Below the pieces are notes generated by a model. It was not told where the DNA came from. It saw nothing but the letters and a program-made list of their open reading frames with translations, and made no database searches. Below are positions 25,356-33,183 of a stretch of DNA of 37,300 nucleotides, one piece after another. Within the stretch, counting starts at the first letter, position 1. Every line of letters starts with the position of its first letter. Source of the DNA: an uncultured Roseiflexus sp. (lineage in GTDB: Bacteria; Chloroflexota; Chloroflexia; Chloroflexales; Roseiflexaceae); NCBI GenBank assembly GCA_937935075.1, contig CALGYB010000113.1:1-37300 (forward strand), written 5' to 3'. The position numbers and the translations under genes were made by a program.

Positions 25356-25597
25356 CTGTTCAATGCGCAGGACTGGCGTGCCATTGTCGTGGAAAACATA
25401 TATAAGATCCTGTGGATACGTCGGTGGAGCAGGGGCGCGTTGATGGTGGAAGAAGGTGAACACATCCTCCACGTCCAACGTTTCTCTGGATAGATTGCGG
25501 AGATCTCTCCACCAGTCGTTCTACAAGGTTTGCGCGCTCTGGACGATTGTTCACCGCTCTTTCCACACTTCCACACACACTACTATGACGGTGATCA

Positions 25598-25618
25598 TCT
25601 TCTCCAATTATGAGAAGA
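25598..25618. promoter_or_regulatory. Inverted repeat upstream of the response-regulator promoter
   Basis: TCTTCTC (25598-25604) and GAGAAGA (25612-25618) are exact complements seven bases apart, about 30 bases before the -35. It may be an operator for the response regulator itself or another factor. Confidence 0.35.
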
Positions 25619-25648
25619 GAGACTCCTCCGGGCAGGAAATCGCATGGA

Positions 25649-25677
25649 TTGACAGCAACCCGACTCTATCGTATACA
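25649..25677 (+). promoter_or_regulatory. Consensus promoter of the two-component operon
   Basis: A perfect TTGACA (25649-25654), a 17-base spacer and TATACA (25672-25677), about 80 bases before the response-regulator start. Confidence 0.75.
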
Positions 25678-25755
25678 TAACATGACAGAATGAGCGCATC
25701 GCTCTCACCACACTGATCCGCGCGCACCGATTTCGCTTACGGTGGGGTAACCGAT

Positions 25756-26448
25756 ATGGCCGCAACAATCCTCGTTGTTGAGGATGAGGAGCCGATTCTC
25801 AACCTGGTCGTCGCCTATCTGAGGGCTGACGGCTTTGTCGTGCATACGGCGCGCGACGGTGAGGCAGGGCTGATGCTTGCGCAGACGCTCCGTCCCGATC
25901 TGGTTATCCTTGATCTACTGCTGCCGGGACTGGACGGTCTTGAAATCTGCCGGCGTCTTCAGCATGATGGTGGACCATATGTGCTCATGCTGACAGCGCG
26001 CGCTGAGGAAGTTGATAAAGTTGTGGGGTTGTCCGTTGGCGCGGACGACTATCTGACCAAACCATTCAGCCCGCGTGAACTGGTTGCGCGCGTTAAGGCG
26101 ATCCTGCGTCGGCGACGCCACGCGAGCGCCGCCTTCTCCCCTGAGTCCGCCCTGTTGACCTTTCGCGATCTTCAGATTGATGTGGCGCGGCGAGAGGTGC
26201 AGCGTCGCGGCGTGCCGATCACGTTGACGGCGCGTGAGTTCGATCTGCTCTATACACTCGCAGCAATGCCCGGGCGCGTGTTTACTCGTGAACAGTTGCT
26301 CGAACGGGTCTGGGGGCATGATTTCGATGGGGTTGATCGCGTGGTTGATGTCCATATCAGTCTGCTGCGGCGCAAACTGGAGGATGATCCGACTGAACCG
26401 ACATTGATCCAGACCGTGCGCGGCGTCGGATACAAATTCACCGGTTGA
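25756..26448 (+). CDS. OmpR/PhoB-family response regulator
   Basis: 230 residues. The receiver domain (about 4-115) has the acidic pair Asp10/Glu11, phospho-acceptor Asp53 (LVILDLLLPGLDG), Thr80 and Lys102 (LTKPFSP). A winged-helix DNA-binding domain follows (about 130-228), ending VDVHISLLRRKLEDDP and TVRGVGYKF. It is phosphorylated by the histidine kinase encoded directly downstream and probably controls the neighbouring symporter gene (inference from position). The stop overlaps or nearly touches the kinase frame. Confidence 0.95.
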   Translation: MAATILVVEDEEPILNLVVAYLRADGFVVHTARDGEAGLMLAQTLRPDLVILDLLLPGLDGLEICRRLQHDGGPYVLMLTARAEEVDKVVGLSVGADDYLTKPFSPRELVARVKAILRRRRHASAAFSPESALLTFRDLQIDVARREVQRRGVPITLTAREFDLLYTLAAMPGRVFTREQLLERVWGHDFDGVDRVVDVHISLLRRKLEDDPTEPTLIQTVRGVGYKFTG

Positions 26449-26486
26449 TACGATTGTTCGGCGCGGAAACCGCCGGTTGCTCTTCC

Positions 26487-27650
26487 ATGTTGCGTATGAA
26501 CTGGTTCCATCAACTCCGCTGGAAACTGTTCGTCTCACACGCGATCATTATTGTGATTGCGATTGTGGTGCTGCTTGGCGCCGCGCAGATTCTGGTGCGC
26601 AGCAGTATGATGGAGGGCGCTGCGATTGCATCATTGTCCAGAGCAGAAGCAGAAGATGATATGCTGGTTCTGGCGGGAGAAACGGCAATCCAGCGTCGTT
26701 TCCAGTCCATCCTCGAACAGGCGCTGCTACTGGCAAGTTTCGGCGCTCTGGCAGCGGCGGTGGTCGTCAGCCTGTTCGTCTCACGGCGCATCGTCGAGCC
26801 GCTCCAGGACCTTACCGCAGTGAGTCGCCGTCTGGCGCAGGGGTATTATCGGGAGCGGACGTTTATTTATTCGGATGATGAACTGGCTGAGTTGAGTCAG
26901 AGTATCAACTATCTGGCGGAGGCGCTCGACCGCACCGAGCAGCGGCGTCTGGCGTTGATCGCCGACGTGGCGCATGAACTGCGCACGCCGCTGACCACCA
27001 TCGAGGGATATATGGAAGGGCTGCTGGATGGCGTCATCGCACCGGATGAGCAGACCTTCACCCTGATCCGGCACGAAGCGGCTCGCTTGCGGCGCCTGAC
27101 CGAGGAACTTGGTCTGTTGTCGCGCGCGGAAGCCGGGGAATTGCACGTTCAGCCGCGCGTTTTCGATGTCTGTTCGTTGTTGCAGGAGTTGATCGCCCGT
27201 TTCCAGCCGCAATTTGTTGCGTGCGAAGTGGATCTGCGCCTTCATGTGCCTGTCCCCGCCCTCGATATCTATGCCGATCCTGATCGGCTGATGCAGGTGA
27301 TGGTGAATCTGCTGTCGAATGCGTTGCGCTACACCCCCGCCGGCGGTCTGGTTGAGGTGTCGCTGACGCCGCTTGGTGAGTATGTGCGCATATCGGTGCG
27401 CGATACCGGGATCGGTATTGAAGCCGAACATCTTCCGCTGATCTTCGAGCGTTTCTACCGGGTCGATAAGTCGCGCACGCGCAATAGTGGCGGCACCGGC
27501 ATCGGTTTGACCATTGCCCGGCACCTGGTGTATGCCTGCGGCGGTGAAATCTGGGCTGAGAGCGATGGCGTCGGAAAAGGCTCGACGTTTCATGTGACTC
27601 TGCCAACCGCCGTTGTCCATCAACCGGTTCGCATCGCCGTGGCTGAATAG
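26487..27650 (+). CDS. HAMP-domain sensor histidine kinase
   Basis: About 387 residues. Two membrane helices (about 13-36 and 79-100) flank a short outside loop of some 42 residues. A HAMP domain follows (about 101-152), then a dimerisation domain with the phosphorylated His163 in DVAHELRTPL, and an ATPase domain with NLLSNALRYTP (N box), DTGIGI (G1), FERFYRVD (F box) and GGTGIGL (G2). The loop is too small for a large ligand-binding fold, so it may sense the membrane, small ions or a partner such as the adjacent symporter. The start is uncertain: the frame is open from a TTG at 26445, and ATGs occur at 26487 and 26496, none with a clear ribosome site. Confidence 0.9.
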   Translation: MLRMNWFHQLRWKLFVSHAIIIVIAIVVLLGAAQILVRSSMMEGAAIASLSRAEAEDDMLVLAGETAIQRRFQSILEQALLLASFGALAAAVVVSLFVSRRIVEPLQDLTAVSRRLAQGYYRERTFIYSDDELAELSQSINYLAEALDRTEQRRLALIADVAHELRTPLTTIEGYMEGLLDGVIAPDEQTFTLIRHEAARLRRLTEELGLLSRAEAGELHVQPRVFDVCSLLQELIARFQPQFVACEVDLRLHVPVPALDIYADPDRLMQVMVNLLSNALRYTPAGGLVEVSLTPLGEYVRISVRDTGIGIEAEHLPLIFERFYRVDKSRTRNSGGTGIGLTIARHLVYACGGEIWAESDGVGKGSTFHVTLPTAVVHQPVRIAVAE

Positions 27651-27686
27651 GCAGGCATCCCGCTCCTGATCACAAAGGAGGCTGTT

Positions 27687-29999
27687 CTGAACTGGACCGG
27701 TCTGCTCATTGGGGCGACGTTCTGGCTGGCGATGATCGCGATTGCGCTCATGTTGCTGACGTTGCTGTTTCCGCAACTTGAGCGCCGCGCCGATGACCGC
27801 CGCCGCGCGTCGCCGCTGCTGCACGTGCCACGCCGACAGAATGAACGGCGCGACCTGCCGGCAGTAACGATTGTTGAAACGCAGAAGACCGCTGCACTGT
27901 CACCTTCCGAACAAGCCGTCTACTGGTCGTCGAACGTGCGTGTGATTGTCGTTCTGCTCCTCGTATGGGCTGGCGGCGCGTTTCTCTCCCCTCTTCTGGC
28001 GCCTGCCCTGACTCAGATCCGGGTATTGACCGGCTTTCCGCTTGGGTACTTCCTTGGGGCGCAGGGCGCCCCGCTCCTCTTTCTGGCGCTGACGGCGCTC
28101 TACACGACGGTGATGACACGGCGCGACCGTCGCTTTGGCGGTCGCGTCGTCGGAACCGCGCCGGCGATGACCGATACCTTGCTGCCGGTAGCCCTGGTGG
28201 TGGTCGGCGGCGTCCTGATTATTGTCGCTGATGTTGTGCTCTCTCTGCCGTTGACCGTTATCGGTTGGGGGGCAATTACGCTGACTATTGCCATCTACGC
28301 CGCGATTGGCGTCCGTAGCCGCGCTGTCGACCTGGACGAGTATTATGCAGCCGGACGACGCATTCCGGCGTTTTTCAACGGGCTGGCGATCAGTGCGGAC
28401 TGGATGAGCGCCGCGACATTCATTTCACTTGCCGGGACGCTCTGGATGCTGGGCTATGAGGGTCTGGCGTACATCATTGGCTGGACCGGCGGGTATGTGT
28501 TGCTGGTGCTGCTCCTGGCGCCCTATCTCCGCAAGTTTGGTCAGTACACGATTCCTGAGTTTATCGGCGTGCGGTATGCTTCAACCGCAGCGCGCCTGGT
28601 GGCTGCGGTCGTGACGGTGATTGTCTCGTTTACCTATCTGACGGCGCAGGTGTCGGGCATTGGCCTGATTATGGGGCGCTTCCTCGGCGTCAACTATCTG
28701 TTCGGCGTGGCGATCGGACTTGGCGCTGTGCTCTTCTGTTCCTACCTGGGCGGGATGAAAGCCGTCACCTGGACGCAGGTCGTTCAGGCGATCGTGATCG
28801 TCGTGACCTATCTGACGCCGGCTGCGCTGCTCTCGCTTAAGGATACGGGGATTGCGCTGCCGCAGGTGATGTATGGCGCCGCTTTCGATGTGATTGCCGA
28901 TCTGGAAGCGACACAGGGGATCGCCAGGTCGTATGCCGACCCGTTCAATGACTGGTCGGTCTGGCAGTACCTGGCGCTGGCAGCCTGCCTGATGTGCGGT
29001 ACAGCCGGTCTGCCGCATATCCTGGTGCGCTTTTACACGACGCCATCGGTGATCCATGCCCGGCGCAGCGTCAGTTGGGCGCTTCTGTTCATCGTCCTGG
29101 TCTATCTGACGATCCCTGCCTACGCCGCCTTTTCCCGCTGGGAGATTCTGGCGCATGTCGTTGGCCAATCGGTGCGCTCGTTGCCACAGTGGGCGGTGAA
29201 TTGGGGCAATGCCGGTCTGTTGAGCATTACCGATTTGACAACGCTCGAAGATCGCAGGGTTACGGAACTTCCGGCGTGGGCGGCGGGAGCGCTGGAAAGT
29301 GGCGCTCTCCGGTTTGCCGACGCCAATGGCGATGGCCGCATTCAGCTCGATGAACTGAGCGGTCGCATGGTCACACCTTTGTCAACTGACGGCATCCTCC
29401 AGTACAATGAGTTGAAGATCAGTCCTGACCTGGTGGTGATCTCAACCCCTGAAATTGTCGGGTTGCCCGGCGCTGTCGCTGCACTGGTGATCGCAGGCGG
29501 TCTGGCGGCGGCGTTGAGCACTGCCGATGGCTTGTTGATGGTCATTACCTCATCGGTGGCGCTGGATGTCTATCAGTCGCTCAATCGGCGCGCCGTGACG
29601 CGCACGCTGCTTGCCATCGGTCGCGCGACACTGTTTCTGGCAGCGTTGCTGGCGGCATTGACGGCGCTGCGCCAGCTGGGGATCATCGTTGAACTTGTCG
29701 CCTGGGCGTTCTCGATTGCCGCCGCGACCATGTTCCCCGTGCTGACGCTTGGCATCTTCTGGCGCCGCGCCAATCGGCAGGGTGCGATCGCTGGCATGCT
29801 CGCCGGATTACTCACGATTATCGGCGCAATCCTGGCCAACTGGCTGAGTCCAACCACCGCCATCCTTGGCATTTCTGGTCCGGCGAGCGGTATCTTCGGA
29901 ATAATCGCCGGTCTGACAGCGACGGTCGTGGTCAGTCGGTTGACCCCGCCGCCGCCGCCGGCAACCCAGACGTTGATCGATGCGCTGCGGCGTCCGTGA
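27687..29999 (+). CDS. Sodium:solute symporter with fused DUF4212 small subunit
   Basis: About 770 residues. After a first helix, residues about 80-150 match the DUF4212 small subunit (YWSSNVRVIVVLLLVWAGG, then GFPLGYFLGAQGAPLLFL). The SSS large subunit follows (about 165-760) with EYYAAGRRIPAFFNGLAISADWMSAATF (split here: AAGRRIPAFF, SADWMSAATF), FCSYLGGMKAVTWTQVVQ and STADGLLMVITSS. It belongs to the acetate/organic-acid group (VC_2705-like), where the two subunits are usually separate genes. An EF-hand-like loop DANGDGRIQLDE lies near residue 550. The first ATG (27732) has no ribosome site and would cut the first helix. AGGAGG at 27676-27681 precedes an in-frame CTG at 27687, which I take as the likely start. 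It follows the kinase by 36 bases, so it is probably in the same operon. Confidence 0.82.
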   Translation: MNWTGLLIGATFWLAMIAIALMLLTLLFPQLERRADDRRRASPLLHVPRRQNERRDLPAVTIVETQKTAALSPSEQAVYWSSNVRVIVVLLLVWAGGAFLSPLLAPALTQIRVLTGFPLGYFLGAQGAPLLFLALTALYTTVMTRRDRRFGGRVVGTAPAMTDTLLPVALVVVGGVLIIVADVVLSLPLTVIGWGAITLTIAIYAAIGVRSRAVDLDEYYAAGRRIPAFFNGLAISADWMSAATFISLAGTLWMLGYEGLAYIIGWTGGYVLLVLLLAPYLRKFGQYTIPEFIGVRYASTAARLVAAVVTVIVSFTYLTAQVSGIGLIMGRFLGVNYLFGVAIGLGAVLFCSYLGGMKAVTWTQVVQAIVIVVTYLTPAALLSLKDTGIALPQVMYGAAFDVIADLEATQGIARSYADPFNDWSVWQYLALAACLMCGTAGLPHILVRFYTTPSVIHARRSVSWALLFIVLVYLTIPAYAAFSRWEILAHVVGQSVRSLPQWAVNWGNAGLLSITDLTTLEDRRVTELPAWAAGALESGALRFADANGDGRIQLDELSGRMVTPLSTDGILQYNELKISPDLVVISTPEIVGLPGAVAALVIAGGLAAALSTADGLLMVITSSVALDVYQSLNRRAVTRTLLAIGRATLFLAALLAALTALRQLGIIVELVAWAFSIAAATMFPVLTLGIFWRRANRQGAIAGMLAGLLTIIGAILANWLSPTTAILGISGPASGIFGIIAGLTATVVVSRLTPPPPPATQTLIDALRRP

Positions 30000-30182
30000 T
30001 GTGCTGGTCCAACAAGCGTGACGGAAACACGGATTCGCATGGGTGCGACGTCTCTCCATGGATCTCTGAGGGATGAAAGTCAATCCGTGCGCCCCCGCGC
30101 CGGATGGCGGTGAGTGTGGTGAACCGCCAGAGCATTCGGACTTCCTGCCAGCTCACGGTTGCCGCCGATACTCGCGGAATCC
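30000..30182. other. Intergenic stretch, nothing recognised
   Basis: Between the symporter stop and the promoter of the T-box transcript I see no gene, hairpin with T-run or known repeat. Confidence 0.5.
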
Positions 30183-30211
30183 TTGACATACCGCACCTCG
30201 TCGTGTACCAT
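30183..30211 (+). promoter_or_regulatory. Promoter of the T-box/thrS transcript
   Basis: TTGACA (30183-30188), a 17-base spacer and TACCAT (30206-30211). Transcription should start near 30218, about 35 bases before the T-box Stem I. Confidence 0.7.
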
Positions 30212-30248
30212 AACAGGGCAGTACGCGAACAAATCGCTCACTATTGCG

Positions 30249-30508
30249 TTGACGAGGACGAGTAGCTGCGCAACGGCCTTCAGGGAGGGCGCGCCGATGA
30301 CTGTAAGCGCACCCGGTAACGGACGCAGCGAAAACCCCCTCCGAGCCGCCTCTTGAACGTCGCACCGACAAGTATGGGGGCGCGGGTCCGCCCGATAGCG
30401 CGGTCATGAGGGAATGCGCTGCCATCACGTGTGCTTCGGCAGCGCCGTTCTGAACATGGGTGGAACCACGAAGCAGCCCTTCGTCCCATGCGGGATGAGG
30501 GGTTTTTT
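30249..30508 (+). promoter_or_regulatory. Threonine T-box riboswitch leader
   Basis: Stem I starts with the typical GACGAGGACGAGTAG (30251-30265). GAGG (30254-30257) pairs with CCTC (30338-30341), and CTGCG (30266-30270) with CGCAG (30324-30328). Between them the 3' strand reads CGAAAACC, which places the specifier ACC (Thr) at 30334-30336. The T-box GGGTGGAACCACG (30458-30470) carries TGGA to pair with a UCCA tRNA end. The antiterminator forms from GGG plus ACGAAG with CTTCGT plus CCC, leaving the seven-base bulge TGGAACC. Uncharged tRNA-Thr should allow read-through into the downstream genes, including thrS. Confidence 0.9.
30477..30508 (+). terminator. T-box intrinsic terminator
   Basis: CCCTTCGTCCC (30477-30487) pairs with GGGATGAGGGG (30492-30502) over 11 bp (two G-U pairs), loop ATGC, then TTTTTT (30503-30508). 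It is mutually exclusive with the T-box antiterminator because CTTCGTCCC takes part in both. Confidence 0.88.
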
Positions 30509-30516
30509 ATTCGACT

Positions 30517-31110
30517 ATGACACGATCCTATCGACCTGTGCAGCGTCAGCCGAAGTCGCGCTCACGTCGCGGCATCGCCTGTCTGGGATGGATAACCGCG
30601 CTCATCTGGGTGTTTGTTGCGCTTGTTGCCGTCTACCTGTTCGTGCTGCGCCCATCGCTCAGCCGCATGGTCGGCGAACAGGCAGTGCAACGCCTGGGTG
30701 GTGATGAAACGCTGGATGGCGGAGGCCTGCTGCCGACGCTGGTCGCTGCGCTTCCCGCCGGCGAAATGCGCATCAATGAGCAGGAGATCAATGCCTACCT
30801 GCAGACGAATGCCGACTTGCTGGCGCCGATCGAGCAGGCGACGGTTCGCCTGGTCAGCGGCGGTCTGGAGGTCGATCTTCGCGCGTTTGGACTGAATGGA
30901 ACGGCGCGTATGGGTGTGGCGCTTCAAAATGGTCGCATCATCGCGCTTAATCCGCGTCTCGATGGACCGCTCGGTCGTCTGATCTCACCCGGTGATCTGC
31001 TGGCGCCGGTTGAGCAACGGCTGAACGAATTGCTGGAAGCGCAGGGGCGCCGGGTCACCGATCTGCGTATCGAACCCGGTGAAATGATCGTTACCGTGAC
31101 GGACACATAG
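30517..31110 (+). CDS. Single-helix membrane-anchored protein of unknown function in the thrS operon
   Basis: 197 residues. A basic amino end (about 1-20) leads into one membrane helix (about 24-46), then an outside domain of about 150 residues with alternating beta-like and amphipathic stretches (GEMRINEQEINAYLQ, GGLEVDLRAFGLNGTARM, GRRVTDLRIEPGEMIVTV). The shape recalls lipid-binding proteins such as DUF2993/LmeA, but I cannot assign it. The ATG is only 8 bases after the T-box terminator T-run; the nearest Shine-Dalgarno-like GAGGGG lies inside the terminator 3' arm. It stands between the T-box and thrS, so it is regulated by threonine charging too. Confidence 0.75.
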   Translation: MTRSYRPVQRQPKSRSRRGIACLGWITALIWVFVALVAVYLFVLRPSLSRMVGEQAVQRLGGDETLDGGGLLPTLVAALPAGEMRINEQEINAYLQTNADLLAPIEQATVRLVSGGLEVDLRAFGLNGTARMGVALQNGRIIALNPRLDGPLGRLISPGDLLAPVEQRLNELLEAQGRRVTDLRIEPGEMIVTVTDT

Positions 31111-31127
31111 AAGCGGCGAGGTTGTCT

Positions 31128-32915
31128 ATGCCGGTTAAGCCAGACACAGATCCCTACTATCGTTTACGCCATTCTGCTGCGCATGTAATGGCACAGGCCG
31201 TGCTCGAACTCTTTCCGGAAGGAAAAATCGCCATTGGACCGCCCATCGAGGACGGGTTCTACTACGATTTCGACCTGCCGCGCCCGTTGACGCCGGATGA
31301 TCTGGAGGAGATCGAACGGCGGATGCGCCGGATCATCGCCGGAAAGCATCCCTTCGTTTATCGCGTCGTCGATCCCGATGAGGCGCGCGCGTTGTTCCGC
31401 GACCAACCATACAAACTGGAGTTGATCGACGGACTGCTCCACGGCCAGGACGAGTATGGCGAACGGGGGAATGCGAGCACGGTCATTTCGACGTACAAAC
31501 ACGATACCTTCGAGGATCTCTGCCGTGGTCCGCATCTGGAACACACCGGACAGATCCCGCCGGATGCCTTCAAGTTGATGAGCGTGGCCGGCGCGTACTG
31601 GCGCGGCGACTCGAACCGTCCGATGCTCCAGCGGATCTACGGCACAGCGTGGAAGAGCAAAGAGGAACTCAACGCCTATCTGCATCGCCTCGAGGAAGCG
31701 AAGCGGCGCGACCACCGCCGAATCGGGAAAGAACTGGGACTGTTTTACTTCTCCGACGACATTGGCCCCGGTTTGCCGCTCTTTACGCCAAAGGGCGAGA
31801 TGTTACGGCATCTGATGGAGTCGTATGTGCGCGAGGTCCAGACGCGCTATGGGTATCAGCACGTCTGGACGGGGCATATCGTCAAGGAGACGCTGTACAA
31901 AAAGTCTGGACACTATGAGGCGTACCGCGAGAACATGTTCCCGCCCATGGTCGAGGATGAGGAGCATATCTACCGCCTGAAGCCGATGAACTGCCCCAGC
32001 CATATGACCCTCTATAAGGAGATGGGGATTCATTCGTATCGTGACCTGCCGTTGCGCTTCGCCGAGTTCGCAACCCTTTATCGCTATGAAGAGCGCGGGA
32101 CGCTGACCGGTCTGACGCGGGTGCGGGCGCTGACCCAGGATGACTGCCATATTTTCTGTCGTCCAGACCAGATCGAAGAAGAATTTGGGCTGGCGTTGCG
32201 TCTCATTCGCGAGGTGCTCGAGACATACCGGTTTACCAACTATCGGGTGCGTCTCTCGCTACGCGGCGAGGGTGGGAAGTACATTGCCGATGACGAGGCG
32301 TGGGACCTGGCGGAGAACGCGCTGCGCACCGCCCTCGATCACTACAACGTGCAGTACGAAGAAGCGCCGGGCGAGGCGGCGATTTACGGACCGAAAGCCG
32401 ATTTTTTGGCGCGCGATGTTCTGGGGCGCGAGTGGCAATTGTCAACCATCCAGGTGGATTTCATCCAACCGCGCCGCCTGGGTCTGGAATACATTGCGGA
32501 AGACGGTCAGCCGCGCACGCCGGTGGTGCTGCACCGCGCCGTGACCGGAACCACAGAGCGCTTTCTGGGGGTGCTGATCGAACATTACGGCGGCGCTTTT
32601 CCGCTCTGGCTGGCGCCGGTTCAGGCGGTCGTCATTCCCATTTCCGATGAACGGCACAGCGCGTATGCCGCCGAAGTCGGGCGACAGTTGACCGCAGCCG
32701 GATTGCGGGTCGATGTTGATACAAGCAGGGAGCGTATGCAGGCGAAGATTCGTCAGGCGCAGTTGCAGAAGATACCGTATATGCTTATAATCGGCGACAG
32801 GGAGCAGAGCGTCGGCGCCGTCGCGGTGCGCACCCGGTCGGGTGAAGACCTCGGCGCAATGCCGGTTGCGGCGTTCATTGCCCGCGCCCGGGCTGAGATC
32901 GAAGCAAAGGCGTAA
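31128..32915 (+). CDS. thrS: Threonyl-tRNA synthetase lacking the TGS domain
   Basis: A class II enzyme of 595 residues. The editing domain is intact: HSAAH (HxxxH, about 16-20) and DLCRGPH with the second Cys/His pair. The catalytic core shows KPMNCPSHM (zinc Cys), RYEERGTLTGLTRVRALTQDDCHIFC (motif 2 and zinc His) and VLHRAVTGTTERF (zinc His, motif 3). The anticodon-binding domain follows (APVQAVVIPISDE to the end). The usual amino-terminal TGS domain of about 60 residues is absent: the editing domain begins 15 residues from the start. ATG 31128 has GAGG 6 bases upstream. It is controlled by the threonine T-box at 30249-30508. Confidence 0.95.
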   Translation: MPVKPDTDPYYRLRHSAAHVMAQAVLELFPEGKIAIGPPIEDGFYYDFDLPRPLTPDDLEEIERRMRRIIAGKHPFVYRVVDPDEARALFRDQPYKLELIDGLLHGQDEYGERGNASTVISTYKHDTFEDLCRGPHLEHTGQIPPDAFKLMSVAGAYWRGDSNRPMLQRIYGTAWKSKEELNAYLHRLEEAKRRDHRRIGKELGLFYFSDDIGPGLPLFTPKGEMLRHLMESYVREVQTRYGYQHVWTGHIVKETLYKKSGHYEAYRENMFPPMVEDEEHIYRLKPMNCPSHMTLYKEMGIHSYRDLPLRFAEFATLYRYEERGTLTGLTRVRALTQDDCHIFCRPDQIEEEFGLALRLIREVLETYRFTNYRVRLSLRGEGGKYIADDEAWDLAENALRTALDHYNVQYEEAPGEAAIYGPKADFLARDVLGREWQLSTIQVDFIQPRRLGLEYIAEDGQPRTPVVLHRAVTGTTERFLGVLIEHYGGAFPLWLAPVQAVVIPISDERHSAYAAEVGRQLTAAGLRVDVDTSRERMQAKIRQAQLQKIPYMLIIGDREQSVGAVAVRTRSGEDLGAMPVAAFIARARAEIEAKA

Positions 32916-32931
32916 CGACGAAGGAGCATCG

Positions 32932-33183
32932 ATGAAGCGATTTATGATTGGCTTCGCCGTTGGCGTGGCGATCGGTGCGGCAGCCGTGGCGATCGGAACC
33001 GCGCGCTTTGGCAGTGTCGAAACGATGGCAGCGCGTGTTCGCGGCGCGATTGCAGTTGGGCGGCAGGCAATGGAAGCCTATGAGCAGGACTTGTGGGCTG
33101 ATGTGCGTCGCCGCCGTGCTATTGGCATGGCGAACACCGATCACACTCCGTCCGATGTGCCAGGGGCGCGGTATGAACGCTGA
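32932..33183 (+). CDS. Small single-helix membrane protein, unknown
   Basis: 83 residues with a glycine/alanine-rich helix at the start (MIGFAVGVAIGAAAVAIG, about 5-22), then a hydrophilic Arg-rich tail. AAGGAG lies 5-6 bases before the ATG, so translation is well supported. It begins 16 bases after thrS and its end overlaps the cinA start by 11 bases. Similar YtxH-like gas-vesicle/stress small proteins have such a helix, but I do not claim membership. Confidence 0.7.
   Translation: MKRFMIGFAVGVAIGAAAVAIGTARFGSVETMAARVRGAIAVGRQAMEAYEQDLWADVRRRRAIGMANTDHTPSDVPGARYER

Larger units (their letters stand above)
25288..25755. other. 468-base intergenic region before the two-component system
   Basis: It contains a 30-base perfect palindrome (25326-25355), one DnaA-box-like TGTGGATAC (about 25414-25422), a short inverted repeat (25598-25618) and a consensus promoter (25649-25677). 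A minus-strand frame between about 25297 and 25505 reads protein-like (RDLRNLSRETLDVEDVFTFF) but has no start and runs on into the antisense of the DUF151 gene, so it is not called as a gene. Confidence 0.55.

Noticed and set aside
25456-25680. Small plus-strand frame of 74 codons
   Set aside because: It spans the inverted repeat and promoter of the response regulator and has no ribosome site.
26781-27824. Minus-strand frame of 347 codons opposite the histidine kinase
   Set aside because: Antisense to intact kinase motifs; Gln/Arg-rich shadow.
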